A stretch of 64,000 nt of DNA from contig JBAXUY010000002.1 in NCBI GenBank assembly GCA_037129475.1, forward strand, positions 56,160 through 120,159, written 5' to 3'. A program made the translations under genes and the position numbers. Under the pieces are notes generated by a model. It ran no database searches, was not told the origin of the DNA, and worked only from the letters and a program-made list of their open reading frames with translations. This document shows positions 51,100 to 60,214 of this stretch, piece after piece (position 1 is the stretch's first letter; each line of letters opens with the position of its first letter). The DNA is from RGVT01 sp037129475 (lineage in GTDB: Bacteria; Planctomycetota; Planctomycetia; Pirellulales; UBA1268).

Positions 51100-52926
51100 A
51101 TGGTGCTCGAAGAGGAAATCCCGAAGTTCACCGCCTGGATCGGGCCCGCGCTCGTCTCCTGGCTGTTCGTGGCCGGCCTCGTGGCGGTGTTCGCCGCCGC
51201 CCTCGCCTGGCTCGTGCAGTCGGCGCTCTACGGGCCGCTGGCCGCCGGCGACCGCGTCTATCGCGGCGTGCTCGGCACACTCGCCGATCTGGCCGGAATG
51301 TCGCCGCGACGCATCTGGGCGCTGGCACGGCTGGCTGTGCAGGAGTCGCTGCGGCGCAACGTGCTCGTGGTGCTCGGCCTGTTTGCCGTGATCGTGCTCT
51401 TCGCCGGCTGGTTTCTCGACCCGGCGAGCGTGAACCCCGGCAAGCTCTATCTCGGGTTCATCCTTTCGGCGACGAACCTGCTCGTGTGCCTCGTCGTGCT
51501 CGTGCTCTCGGTCTTCAGCCTGCCGGCCGACATCAAGGCGAAGGCGATCCAGACGGTGACCACGAAGCCCGTGCGCACCGGCGAGATCGTGCTGGGCCGG
51601 ATGCTCGGCTTCGCGCTCGTCGGCACCGTGCTGCTCGCCTTGATGGGGGGCGTCGGCTGGGCATTCGTCGTGCGCAGCGTGCGGCACGAACATGATCTGC
51701 TTGCCGATGACGTGCTCGACATGAAGGCCGACGATGGCTCTGTCACCGGCTTCGAGGGCCGCACGAGCCTCGCCCGCGGCCATCGCCACCGCGTGGACCT
51801 CGGCCCCGACGGCACGGGTCGCACCGACACCGTCCAGGGGCATCGGCACACCGTCCGCGCCGTCGAGACGGCGGCCGGCAGGGCCTACGAGGTGGGGCCG
51901 CCGGAAGGCCTGCTCGAAGCCCGCAAGCCGCTGCGCGGCACGCTCCGGTTTCTGGATCGCCAGGGGAAGCCGAGCACGAAGGGGATCAGCGTCGGCGCCG
52001 AGTGGTCGTATCGCCAATACATCGAGGGCGGATCGCTCGCAGCCGCGATCTGGACGTTCGACGGCGTGACGGAGCGGGAGTTTCCCGACGGCCTGCCGCT
52101 CGAGATGATCGTGCGGGTGTTCCGCACCTACAAGGGCGAGATCGAGAAGGGGATCGCCGGCAGCGTGCGGGTGCGCAATCCGGCCAACGGGCTCCAGTGC
52201 GACCCGATCTACTTCACCGCCAAGGAGTTCACGATCGACTCGCTGTTGATTCCGCGGCAACTCGCCGCGACCACCACCGACGGCGGCACGCGGCAGGTCG
52301 ACCTGTTCGGCGACATCGTCACCGACGGCCGCGTCGAGGTCGTGCTCCAGTGCCTCGAGCCCGCGCAGTACTACGGCGTCGCCCAGGCCGACTTCTACCT
52401 CCGCCGGGGCAGCGGGTCGTTTCTGGCCAACTACGCCAAGAGCTGTCTCGGCATCTGGTTCTCGATGCTCATCGTCACGGCCCTCGGCGTGATGTTCAGC
52501 ACGTTCCTCGCCGGGCCGGTCGCCCTCCTGGCGGCGCTGTCGGTCGTGCTCGTCGGGCAGTTTCGCGAGTTTATCCAGCGGCTCTTCGAAAGCCAGGTGA
52601 CCGGGGACAGCAAGATCGTGCCCGGGGGCGGCCCGATCGAGTCGCTCTACCGGATCGTGACGCAGACGAGCATCACGCTCGAGCTCGATCCGAGCCCGGC
52701 AGTGACCGCGATGAAGGCGATCGACACGGTGCTGCTCGCCCCGATGCGACTGGGGGCGGCGCTGTTTCCATCGCTCTCGTCGCTTGGAACGGGCGATTTT
52801 TTGGCGGGCGGATTCGACATCCCATGGGACCTCCTCGGGGCCCACGCCATGGAGACGCTCGGCTATCTCGTCGCCTTCTTCATCGTGGGTGCGGTGTGCC
52901 TCAAGGCCCGGGAGGTGGCGGCATGA
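51100..52926 (+). CDS. ABC transporter permease with large soluble domain
   Basis: 608 residues. Membrane segments at about 17-40, 86-105, 117-141 and 166-191, then a soluble domain of about 250 residues (beta-rich; VGPPEGLLEARKPLRGTLRF, WTFDGVTEREFPDGLPLEMIVRVF), and further membrane segments from about 450 (CLGIWFSMLIVTALGVMFSTFLAGPVALLAALSVVL) to the end (LGYLVAFFIVGAVCLKA). The pattern resembles ABC-2-type permeases in which a large extracytoplasmic domain separates membrane segments. KAKAIQTVTTKPVRTGEIVLGRML is the conserved ABC-2 loop. The stop overlaps the next ATG (ATGA). Confidence 0.88.
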   Translation: MVLEEEIPKFTAWIGPALVSWLFVAGLVAVFAAALAWLVQSALYGPLAAGDRVYRGVLGTLADLAGMSPRRIWALARLAVQESLRRNVLVVLGLFAVIVLFAGWFLDPASVNPGKLYLGFILSATNLLVCLVVLVLSVFSLPADIKAKAIQTVTTKPVRTGEIVLGRMLGFALVGTVLLALMGGVGWAFVVRSVRHEHDLLADDVLDMKADDGSVTGFEGRTSLARGHRHRVDLGPDGTGRTDTVQGHRHTVRAVETAAGRAYEVGPPEGLLEARKPLRGTLRFLDRQGKPSTKGISVGAEWSYRQYIEGGSLAAAIWTFDGVTEREFPDGLPLEMIVRVFRTYKGEIEKGIAGSVRVRNPANGLQCDPIYFTAKEFTIDSLLIPRQLAATTTDGGTRQVDLFGDIVTDGRVEVVLQCLEPAQYYGVAQADFYLRRGSGSFLANYAKSCLGIWFSMLIVTALGVMFSTFLAGPVALLAALSVVLVGQFREFIQRLFESQVTGDSKIVPGGGPIESLYRIVTQTSITLELDPSPAVTAMKAIDTVLLAPMRLGAALFPSLSSLGTGDFLAGGFDIPWDLLGAHAMETLGYLVAFFIVGAVCLKAREVAA

Positions 52927-54443
52927 CCACGCCGACGACATCGTGGCTTGGACTGCGGCGGGAAACGCTGGTCGCACTCGTCGCGATCGCGGTGCTGCTC
53001 GTGCCGCTCTCGGTCTTGAGCCAGCCGGCCGATTCGTCGAGCCCCGGCGGCTTTCTGGCGCGGCAGCGGGCGAAGTTCGGCCTCTCGCAAGCGAACCTCG
53101 GAGAGGTCGATCCCACGAGCGAGACGATGCGGCTGGCGACGCTCGGCCTCAAGAACGTGGCCGTGACGCTGCTCTGGGACCGGGCCAACCACTACAAGAA
53201 GGTGGAGGATTGGACGAACCTCTCGGCGGCGCTCGAGCAGATGACGAAGCTCCAGCCCAACTTCTATTCCGTGTGGGACTTCCAGGCCCACAATCTCTCC
53301 TACAACATCTCCGTCGAGTTCGACGACTACCACGATCGCTACGCCTGGGTCATGAAGGGGATCGAGTTTCTCCGGCAGGGCATCGCCCTCAACCAGCGTG
53401 AGCCACGCCTGCTCGGCCGGATGGGCTGGTTCATCGGCCAGAAGATCGGCCGGGCCGACGAGAAGAAGCAGTATCGGCGGCTGTTCAAGGCCGACGACGA
53501 CTTCCACGAGCGCGACCGCCCCGGCCGCACGCTCCCCGAACGCGACAACTGGCTCGTGGCACGGGAAAAATACCTGGCCGCGCAGCAACTGGCCGATTCC
53601 GGTGCGCCGCTCAAGACGACGCCGCTCATCTTCCACAGCGAGCCGATGATGACCGCGATCAACTACGCCCGGGCTCTCGAAGAGGAAGGCGTGTTCGGCG
53701 AGACGGCCCGCGAGGCCTGGAAACTGGCCGGCGACGAGATGCGGCGGTTTTCGGTGCGGGAGATTCCGACGAGCTGGGACGTGCCGATTCGGCTCGGCAT
53801 GCGGGAGGCCGAACTGGCCCGTGCCACAAAGCTCGGCGAGGAACTCGAGACGCTGCTCCCCGGCCTCTTCAAGGAAATCCAGGATCGCAAGCGGTCGGCG
53901 CTGTCCGCCGATCAGCGCAAGGCGATCGACACGCCCGCGATCGATCGGACCGAGGCCCAGCAGCAGACCGCCGCGGAGGCCGAGGCGTCCCTCGCCGTGA
54001 CGTGGCCGATGGTGGCCCGCGAGGCGCCGGCCGACGTCCGCGACAAGGCCCGGGAACTCTCCCGCCAATACACGGAGGCCTCCGAAACGGCCGAGATCAT
54101 CGCCCGCTACCGCGACATCGTGAACTTCGATTTTTGGCGGGCGTCCTGCGAGGTGGAGGTGACGGAGCCGGCGCTCCGGGCCCGCGAGATGGTGTGGCAG
54201 GCGGAACGTGAGTTCGAAAACGCGCGGCTCCTGCCCGCGAAACAAGCCTACGAGCAGGCCTTCGCGGCCTGGCGCGAGGTGCTCGACGCCTCCTCCGTGC
54301 TCAAGGCCGACGACCTCACGGGGGACGACCTCACGGAGATGATCGATCGCTACCGCAAGGTGCTCGACCAGCTCGACGAGAAGTTTCCACAGCCGTTCAT
54401 CCTCCAGGACGTGCTCGACAGATCGAGGCGAACGGGCCAGTGA
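52923..54443 (+). CDS. TM-anchored helical protein encoded with the ABC transporter
   Basis: 506 residues. One N-terminal membrane segment (about 15-33) is followed by a mostly alpha-helical, charged domain with tetratricopeptide-like stretches (TLGLKNVAVTLLWDRANHYKKVEDWTNLSAALEQMTKLQPNFYSVWDFQAHNLSYN; EARELLGR-type helices) and a C-terminal motif AEIIARYRDIVNFDFWRASCE...PFILQDVL. I do not recognise a family. Coupling to the permease by an ATGA overlap implies a role in the same transport or assembly process. Confidence 0.8.
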   Translation: MTTPTTSWLGLRRETLVALVAIAVLLVPLSVLSQPADSSSPGGFLARQRAKFGLSQANLGEVDPTSETMRLATLGLKNVAVTLLWDRANHYKKVEDWTNLSAALEQMTKLQPNFYSVWDFQAHNLSYNISVEFDDYHDRYAWVMKGIEFLRQGIALNQREPRLLGRMGWFIGQKIGRADEKKQYRRLFKADDDFHERDRPGRTLPERDNWLVAREKYLAAQQLADSGAPLKTTPLIFHSEPMMTAINYARALEEEGVFGETAREAWKLAGDEMRRFSVREIPTSWDVPIRLGMREAELARATKLGEELETLLPGLFKEIQDRKRSALSADQRKAIDTPAIDRTEAQQQTAAEAEASLAVTWPMVAREAPADVRDKARELSRQYTEASETAEIIARYRDIVNFDFWRASCEVEVTEPALRAREMVWQAEREFENARLLPAKQAYEQAFAAWREVLDASSVLKADDLTGDDLTEMIDRYRKVLDQLDEKFPQPFILQDVLDRSRRTGQ

Positions 54444-54649
54444 CGGCCGGCTCGTCGGCACGGCGATGTGCCAGGTGTCCGGCATCACGGATCCCGCATG
54501 ATTTCAGCGGTGGCGATGCATTGATTGCCGGCGCGCGAACTTTCCCTGGCCGTGATCCGTAGAGTTGCCATCACAGCAGACGGACACATGACCTGGGGCA
54601 GGTCGTCCGTCTTGATTGGGGACCCACGCTTTCGCGAAAGGAGTGCGCC

Positions 54650-55492
54650 ATGGCCACCGTCGTCGCCCCTGCTCACCGCCACCATGCCTTCTGGTTGAGA
54701 ATCGTCGAGGATCTCGCGTTGGTATTCACCGTTGCGGCCGTCGCCTGGTTTGGCTTCGTCGGCGTCGTCGTCAAGCCCACGTCGTGGCGGGACGCGTTGC
54801 CGCGGTTGGGCATGAACGCCAGTCCTCAGGCCATCGAGCCGCTCTCGATCGTCGCCGCCAGCAGGCCGATGCTGGCCGCCGTGGCGGCCGCCACGTCGCT
54901 CGAGGAGCGCGGTGTCTTCGGAGCGGAGGCCGCGGCCGCCTGGCGATCGGCCCTCGACGAGTGCCGCAGGTTGGCAGTGCAGCCGATCGCGCGGTCCCAC
55001 GGGGAGCCGGTGCTCTTGTGGCTGCTGGAGGCTGAACGCGAGCGGGCGGAGGAACTCGCCGGGCTCATCTCCGCGGCCGCGACATCTCCGGAGAACGTCG
55101 CGGCGTTGACCGTGCTGCGTGCCGAGGCGATTTCCAACGCGGACCACATCCAGCGCTACCGGGACATCGTGAATTTCGACCACTGGAAGGCCGTCTGCGA
55201 ACTCGGTGTCTCGGCGGACGGGCTGGAGGCGCGGGAGGCGGGCTGGATGGCGACGCACGCCGATGACGAGGGCCGGCTGGGCGAGGCGCAGGATGCCCAC
55301 GAGGCCTCGTTCAGAGCATGGCGGCGGGTGCTCGATGCACAACCAACGCTCCTCGACGACGCGCTCGTGGTGGAGGACCTTGCGGGTCAGATCGACCGCT
55401 ATCGCACGGTACTCGCCGAGAAGGGCGTCGCGTTTCCCGCGTCGTTCATCCTCCAGGATGTCGTCGCTCGCAGCAGTGCGCCTGCCGGCTGA
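54650..55492 (+). CDS. Short paralogue of the preceding TM-anchored protein
   Basis: 280 residues with one membrane segment (about 21-42). The last 110 residues repeat the end of the upstream protein: IQRYRDIVNFDHWKAVCE, ...ARREAGWMA-like segment, FRAWRRVLDAQP, IDRYRTVLAEKG, FPASFILQDVVARS. The central TPR-like part of the longer protein is missing. Shine-Dalgarno AAGGAG (54638-54643) lies 6 bases before the ATG, so it has its own translation start and, given the 206-base gap, probably its own promoter. Function unknown. Confidence 0.75.
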   Translation: MATVVAPAHRHHAFWLRIVEDLALVFTVAAVAWFGFVGVVVKPTSWRDALPRLGMNASPQAIEPLSIVAASRPMLAAVAAATSLEERGVFGAEAAAAWRSALDECRRLAVQPIARSHGEPVLLWLLEAERERAEELAGLISAAATSPENVAALTVLRAEAISNADHIQRYRDIVNFDHWKAVCELGVSADGLEAREAGWMATHADDEGRLGEAQDAHEASFRAWRRVLDAQPTLLDDALVVEDLAGQIDRYRTVLAEKGVAFPASFILQDVVARSSAPAG

Positions 55493-56782
55493 TCAGGCCC
55501 GCGTCACCAGGAGCTTGTCGATCCGGCGGCCGTCCATGTCGACGACCTCGATCGACAGGCCCTGCCACTGCGTCTTGTCGCCGGTGGCGGGAATCCGCTC
55601 CAGCAGCGCGAGCACGAGGCCGGACACGGTGGAGTAGTCGCGGGGCAGGGCGTCGAGCTTGATCTCGAACCGCTCGGCAAGCGCCTCGATGCCGGCACCG
55701 CCGTCGACGAGCCATGAGCCGTCGTCGCGCCGCACGAAGGCGGTCTCCTTGTCACCCCGGTGCTCGTCGTGGATCTCGCCGACGAGTTCCTCGAGCACGT
55801 CCTCGAGCGTCACGAGCCCCTCGGTGCCGCCGTATTCATCGAGCACGATCGCGAGCTGGTTCTTCTCCTTCTGGAAGAGCTCGAGCAGCCGGTCGAGCGG
55901 CATCGTTTCGGGCACGAACACCGCCCGGTGCATCATCTTGCGGAGTTCGATCGGCCAGCCCATCCAGTTGTTCCGCAGCACGTCCTTGAGCGACACGTAG
56001 CCGAGGATGTGATCGAGCGACCCCTCGTAGACGGGCAGCCGCGAGTAGCCCGCCATGGCGATTGCGCCGAGCACCTCTCCCGGCGGCGTGTCGATGTCGA
56101 GGGCGTCGAGGTCGATGCGCGGACGCATGATGTCACGAACCGTCCGCTCGCCGAGCCGCAGGGCCTCCGTCGCCACCGCCTGCTCCACCGCCTCGAGCAC
56201 CCCCTCGGCACGGCCGGCCTCCAGCAGGTGCTCGATGTCGTCCACCGACACGCTCGGCCCGTCGTGCTTGTGCGCACCGAGCAGGAACAGCACGGCCGAG
56301 GTGGCGGAGCTGAGCCCCCACACGAGCGGCTTGGTCAAGCCGGCGAATCGTTGCATGAAGGGGGCGACGAGTCGGGCGATCGACTCGGCCTGGCGCAACG
56401 CGAGCCGTTTCGGCACGAGCTCGCCGAGCAGAAGCGTGAAGAAGGAGAAGATCGCCACGAACACCGTGAGGGCGATCGGCTGGGCCGCACCCGCGAGGCC
56501 GCGCGGGCTGTTCGCGGCGATCAGCGCCGCCATGTCGCTCACGAGCCGGTCGCCGCCGTAGGCGGCCGCGAGGGTGCCGACGAGCGTGATGCCGATCTGC
56601 ACCGTGGGCAAAAACTTGTCGGGGCTCGAGGCGAGTTCGAGTGCCTTGCGCGCGGCGTCGTCGCCGCCATCGGCCATCTGTCGCAGCCGCCCGCGGCGGC
56701 TGGCCACGATCGCCATCTCCGCCCCGGAAAAAAATCCGTTGGCCAGGATGAGCGCGAGAACGATGAGCAGTTCCTGGAGCAT
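55493..56782 (-). CDS. CNNM/CorC-HlyC family membrane protein
   Basis: 429 residues. DUF21 membrane domain (about 1-190: LLIVLALILANGFFSGAEMAIVASRRGRLRQMADGG; LVGTLAAAYGGDRL; VFVAIFSFFTLLLGELVPKRLALRQ), a CBS pair (about 210-335: TVRDIMRPRIDLDALDID; GYSRLPVYEGSLDHILGYVSLKDVL; NQLAIVLDEYGGTEGLVTLEDVLEELVGEI), and the C-terminal CorC_HlyC domain (about 345-425). The family is implicated in Mg2+ or Na+ transport, formerly 'hemolysin'. It starts 12 bases after proB, likely an operon, and its stop is 1 base from the convergent paralogue gene. Confidence 0.92.
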   Translation of the reverse strand: MLQELLIVLALILANGFFSGAEMAIVASRRGRLRQMADGGDDAARKALELASSPDKFLPTVQIGITLVGTLAAAYGGDRLVSDMAALIAANSPRGLAGAAQPIALTVFVAIFSFFTLLLGELVPKRLALRQAESIARLVAPFMQRFAGLTKPLVWGLSSATSAVLFLLGAHKHDGPSVSVDDIEHLLEAGRAEGVLEAVEQAVATEALRLGERTVRDIMRPRIDLDALDIDTPPGEVLGAIAMAGYSRLPVYEGSLDHILGYVSLKDVLRNNWMGWPIELRKMMHRAVFVPETMPLDRLLELFQKEKNQLAIVLDEYGGTEGLVTLEDVLEELVGEIHDEHRGDKETAFVRRDDGSWLVDGGAGIEALAERFEIKLDALPRDYSTVSGLVLALLERIPATGDKTQWQGLSIEVVDMDGRRIDKLLVTRA

Positions 56783-56794
56783 GGTGGTGCGGCG

Positions 56795-57952
56795 TCAGCC
56801 GGCGGCGTGGTCGCGGCGCGTGATTGCGAGGTTGTCGCGGTGAATCACCTCGTCGTACGGGCAATAGCCGAGCGCGTCGGCGATGCGTTCCGTCTTGAGG
56901 CCTGCGATCCGCCGGAGCTCGGCGACGGAATAGTTGACGAGTCCCCGGGCGAACTCGCTGCCGTTTTCGGCGGCGAGGGCGACCACGTCGCCCGTGGCGA
57001 AGTCGCCCTCCAGTCGCCGCACGCCCGCAGCCAGAAGGCTGCGCCCGTGGGCGACGACGGCGTCGCGGGCCCCGTCATCGACGATCACCCGCCCGCGGGC
57101 GTCGGCAGACCAGCCGAGCCAGCGCTTCCAGGCGGGCATCGTGACGCCCCTGGCGAGGAACGCGGTGCCGACGTCCTCCGCGGCCATCAACCGCTCGAGC
57201 ACGCGGTCGTCGCGGCCGGAGGCGATCACGCAGTGGCTGCCCGCCTCGGTGGCGATGCGGGCAGCCGCGATCTTGCTCGCCATGCCCCCTTTCGACACAC
57301 CCCCGAGCCGGTCGCGGGCGAGCGCCTCGATGCGGCCGTCGATCCGCTCGACGACGGGCACCCGGGCCGCACCCGGATCGGAGGGATGGCGGTCGAACAC
57401 GCCGTCGACGTCCGACAGGAGCACGAGCAGGTCGGCCCCGAGGAGCGTCGTCACGAGGGCGGCGAGGCGGTCGTTGTCGCCGAAACTCGTGCGGAGTTCC
57501 TCGACGCTGACGGTGTCGTTCTCGTTGATGACCGGGATCACGCCGTAGTCGAGCAGGGCCCGGAGCGTATTGCGGATGTTGAGATAGCGGACCCGGTCCT
57601 GGAAGTCGTCGGCAACCAGGAGCACCTGCGCGGCGTGCCGATTCCGCCCACGGAACGCCCGCTCGTAGGCCTCGATCAGGCTGCTCTGGCCGATCGCCGC
57701 CACGGCCTGCAGGTGGGCGAGTTCCTGGGGCCGCGTCGAGAGGCCCATCCGGCCCATGCCCGCTCCGACCGCACCGGAGCTCACGAGCACGACACGCCTC
57801 CCCTGTGCGAGGAGGGCGTCGAACTGCCGGCCGAGTGACTCGATCCGGGCACCGTCGAGCAAGCCGTCGCTGCCGGTGAGCACGCGAGTGCCGACCTTCA
57901 CGATGACCAGTCGGGAGGTGTCGGCGAGGGTCCGGCGCGACGGATCAGCCAT
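56795..57952 (-). CDS. proB: Glutamate 5-kinase with PUA domain
   Basis: 385 residues. It phosphorylates glutamate in the first step of proline synthesis. Kinase domain: VIVKVGTRVLTG, VVLVSSGAVGAGMGRMGL, QAVAAIGQSSLIEAYE, IPVINENDTVSVEELRTSFGDNDRLAALVTTLLGADLLVLLSDVDGVF, GGVSKGGMASKIAAARIATEAG. The C-terminal PUA domain (about 290-365) contains GRVIVDDGARDAVVAHGRSLLAAGV and GDVVALAAENGSEFARGLVNY. proA is not adjacent. Divergent from purF. Confidence 0.96.
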   Translation of the reverse strand: MADPSRRTLADTSRLVIVKVGTRVLTGSDGLLDGARIESLGRQFDALLAQGRRVVLVSSGAVGAGMGRMGLSTRPQELAHLQAVAAIGQSSLIEAYERAFRGRNRHAAQVLLVADDFQDRVRYLNIRNTLRALLDYGVIPVINENDTVSVEELRTSFGDNDRLAALVTTLLGADLLVLLSDVDGVFDRHPSDPGAARVPVVERIDGRIEALARDRLGGVSKGGMASKIAAARIATEAGSHCVIASGRDDRVLERLMAAEDVGTAFLARGVTMPAWKRWLGWSADARGRVIVDDGARDAVVAHGRSLLAAGVRRLEGDFATGDVVALAAENGSEFARGLVNYSVAELRRIAGLKTERIADALGYCPYDEVIHRDNLAITRRDHAAG

Positions 57953-58092
57953 GGACGTTGAAACGACGGAGAATCGAGCCGCAGGAAAACCCGAATCCTA
58001 CCCACCCGGTGCCACCGTCGGCCACAGCGGCGCGGCGCCGGCCACTCGCCGACTTCGTGACCGCGGTTTTCATGCCGGTAGAGGTCGCACCG

Positions 58093-58122
58093 TTGAGGGA
58101 GTTCGGGACCGGCCGCTATAGT
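58093..58122 (+). promoter_or_regulatory. purF promoter, near-leaderless
   Basis: TTGAGG and TATAGT are separated by 18 bases. The predicted start is close to 58129, only a few bases before the TTG at 58134. With the GTG at 58167 the leader would be about 38 bases. Confidence 0.5.
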
Positions 58123-58133
58123 CCGGAGGCGGC

Positions 58134-59735
58134 TTGATCTCTCAGCCTTCCCCCCGGGCGTCTCCAGTGAGCGAACTCCATCATGAGTGCGGCCTGGCGG
58201 CGATCTACCACCTGCCCGGCCCCGATACGAGCCCGCTCTGCCCGGCCCAGGGGCCCGAGGAGGTGTCGCGGCTCGTGCCGCGGATGCTGCTCGACATCCA
58301 AAATCGCGGCCAGCTGTCCGCCGGGATGACCGCGTGGAATCCCGGCCGCAGCCAGCTGCTGGCGACGCTGAAGGACGTGGGCACCGTGAGCGAGGTGTTT
58401 CGCCTCGGACACCGCGGCAAGTACGAGAGCCTGATGGAGCAGCACGTCGGCCCGGCGGCGATCGGCCACGTCCGCTACGCCACCTGCGGCGCCGACGACC
58501 GCGGCTACGCCCAGCCGCTCGAGCGGCCGCACATCCAGAAGCGGAAGTGGTTTGCCTTCGGCTTCAACGGCCAGCTCGCCAACTACCCCGAGCTCCGGGC
58601 CGAGATTCTCGCCGGCGACGACAACCACCTCGCCCGTGACAACGACACCGAAGTCATCATGCACGCCATCGGCAACGAGCTCTCGGGCCTCGCCGATCCG
58701 AAGCCGGTCGATCTCCTGGCGGCGATCGCCGCGCGATTCGACGGCGCGTGGAACCTCGCGATCCTCGACGCCTGCGGCCGGATGATCATCGCCCGCGATC
58801 CGCTCGGCATCCGGCCGATGGAATATGCCCGCCTCGGCCCACTCGTGGCGGCCGCCAGCGAGAGCGTGGCCCTGCTCAATCTCGGGTTCCCGGCCGAGTC
58901 GATCCGTTCGCTCGAGCCGGGCACCGTGCTGGTCGTCGACGGCGGCGAGATGCGGATCGAACGGTTCGCACCCAGCCCGCGGCGGGCGCACTGCTTCTTC
59001 GAGTGGGTCTATTTCGCGAACGTGGCCAGCACCATGGACGACCGCAGCGTGTACCTCACGCGCAAGCGGCTCGGCGAGGAACTCGCTCGGCTGGAGACGG
59101 TGCCGATCGACGCCGACACGGTCGTGGTGCCGGTGCCCGACACGAGCAAGGCGGCGGCCGACGCCATGGCCTACGCCCTCTCGATCCCCTGCGTCGAAGG
59201 CCTGATCCGCAACCGCTACACCGGCCGCACGTTCATCGACGGCGCGTCGAGCCGGCGCCAGAAAGCCGAGTCGAAGTACACGCCACTTCGCGAGGTGCTC
59301 GAGGGCAAGCGGGTGCTGCTCGTGGAAGACTCGATCGTCCGCAGCACGACGATGAAGGTGCTGCTCGGCCGGATGCGGTCGCTCGGCCTGGCCCGCGAGA
59401 TCCACGTGCGGGTGGCCTGCCCGCCGATCGTCGCCCCCTGCTTCTACGGCATCGACATGTCGACGATCGACGAACTCTTCGCCCCGGCCTTCCTCCCCGA
59501 CGGCCGGCTGACGGCCGAGTCGCAAACGGCCATGGCCGCGAAACTGGGCGCCGACTCGCTCCGCTACCTGCCGATCGAGGCCGTCGCCCGCTCGATCGGA
59601 TTCGACGCCGCCGAACTCTGCCAGGCCTGCATCACGGGCGAATACCCCACGCCGGCAGGCGAACGGCTCTACCAGGTCGCCCTCACGCAGACGGCCAACG
59701 GCCAGGCCGGCCGCACGTACGAGGCTGCACGATAG
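58134..59735 (+). CDS. purF: Amidophosphoribosyltransferase
   Basis: 533 residues. First committed step of purine synthesis: PRPP plus glutamine to phosphoribosylamine. The N-terminal nucleophile hydrolase domain starts ECGLAAIYH; the Cys (residue 18 here) would be exposed by removal of a propeptide. Glutaminase motifs: NRGQLSAGM, AAIGHVRYATCG, FGFNGQLANY, DNDTEVIMHAI. The PRPP motif is VLLVEDSIVRSTTMK. Four Cys match the Bacillus 4Fe-4S ligands: HCFFEW, PCFYGID and the pair in ELCQACITGEYPT. The start is TTG (58134) with GGAGG upstream, or GTG at 58167. It is a longer version than E. coli PurF. Confidence 0.94.
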   Translation: MISQPSPRASPVSELHHECGLAAIYHLPGPDTSPLCPAQGPEEVSRLVPRMLLDIQNRGQLSAGMTAWNPGRSQLLATLKDVGTVSEVFRLGHRGKYESLMEQHVGPAAIGHVRYATCGADDRGYAQPLERPHIQKRKWFAFGFNGQLANYPELRAEILAGDDNHLARDNDTEVIMHAIGNELSGLADPKPVDLLAAIAARFDGAWNLAILDACGRMIIARDPLGIRPMEYARLGPLVAAASESVALLNLGFPAESIRSLEPGTVLVVDGGEMRIERFAPSPRRAHCFFEWVYFANVASTMDDRSVYLTRKRLGEELARLETVPIDADTVVVPVPDTSKAAADAMAYALSIPCVEGLIRNRYTGRTFIDGASSRRQKAESKYTPLREVLEGKRVLLVEDSIVRSTTMKVLLGRMRSLGLAREIHVRVACPPIVAPCFYGIDMSTIDELFAPAFLPDGRLTAESQTAMAAKLGADSLRYLPIEAVARSIGFDAAELCQACITGEYPTPAGERLYQVALTQTANGQAGRTYEAAR

Positions 59736-59741
59736 GAGAAC

Positions 59742-60180
59742 GCGCCGGCTCGGGGTTACCCCGTACCGTCTCGCCGGACGTTCGCCTCCGCCCTCCAGGC
59801 TCCGGCTCACTCGGATGTGCCTGCGCCGGCGGGAGCGCCTCCGCTTGGCCATCCATGGCTTCGCTGGTCACACACGCCGTCTCGACGGTAGGGGTAACCC
59901 TTCGCCTCCGTCCCCGTAGCGACAGAGGTCCAGCTCTGTCGATCGACAGGCCTGGAGGCCTGTCGCTACACAGGAGGCTTCGGGCTCCCCGTGTCCCGAT
60001 CGCCGGCGTTACTCGGGCACCGATTCGCCGAAGGCGAATTGGTCGACGAAGCCAGGATGGCGCAGCGCCAGTGAGTCCGAGTGAACGGAGCCCACGGGCA
60101 CCGCTCCGCCGCAGGCGGATTGGTCGGGGCGTAGTGAACGTCCGGCGACGGGATATGGGGAGCCCGAAGCCGGCGCGTTG
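59742..60180. repeat. Composite dispersed repeat (family B) after purF
   Basis: Fills most of the 479-base gap between purF and trmB. Bases 59742-59780 and 60133-60175 are exact reverse complements of 6657-6695 and 6451-6493, so the block is an inverted relative of that after fba. The order of arms is also swapped, as expected for inversion of the whole block. Internal shorter palindromes (e.g. GATTCGCCGAAGGCGAATTG near 60023) and a family A copy are nested. No gene seen. Confidence 0.75.
59916..59969. repeat. Family A element, copy 8
   Basis: Complete: GTAGCGACAGAGGTCCAGCT...CTGTCG, then ACAGGCCTGGAGGCCTGT and GTCGCTAC. One arm has a mismatch (GAGGTCC for GAGCTCC). Nested in the family B block. 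Confidence 0.88.
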
Positions 60181-60214
60181 CGGACAGAGACGCGCGGTAG
60201 GCGAGACACCTGTC

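Noticed and set aside
6441..60180. Insertion sequences
   Set aside because: Repeat blocks have no transposase ORF in this window; they look like non-autonomous or REP-like elements.
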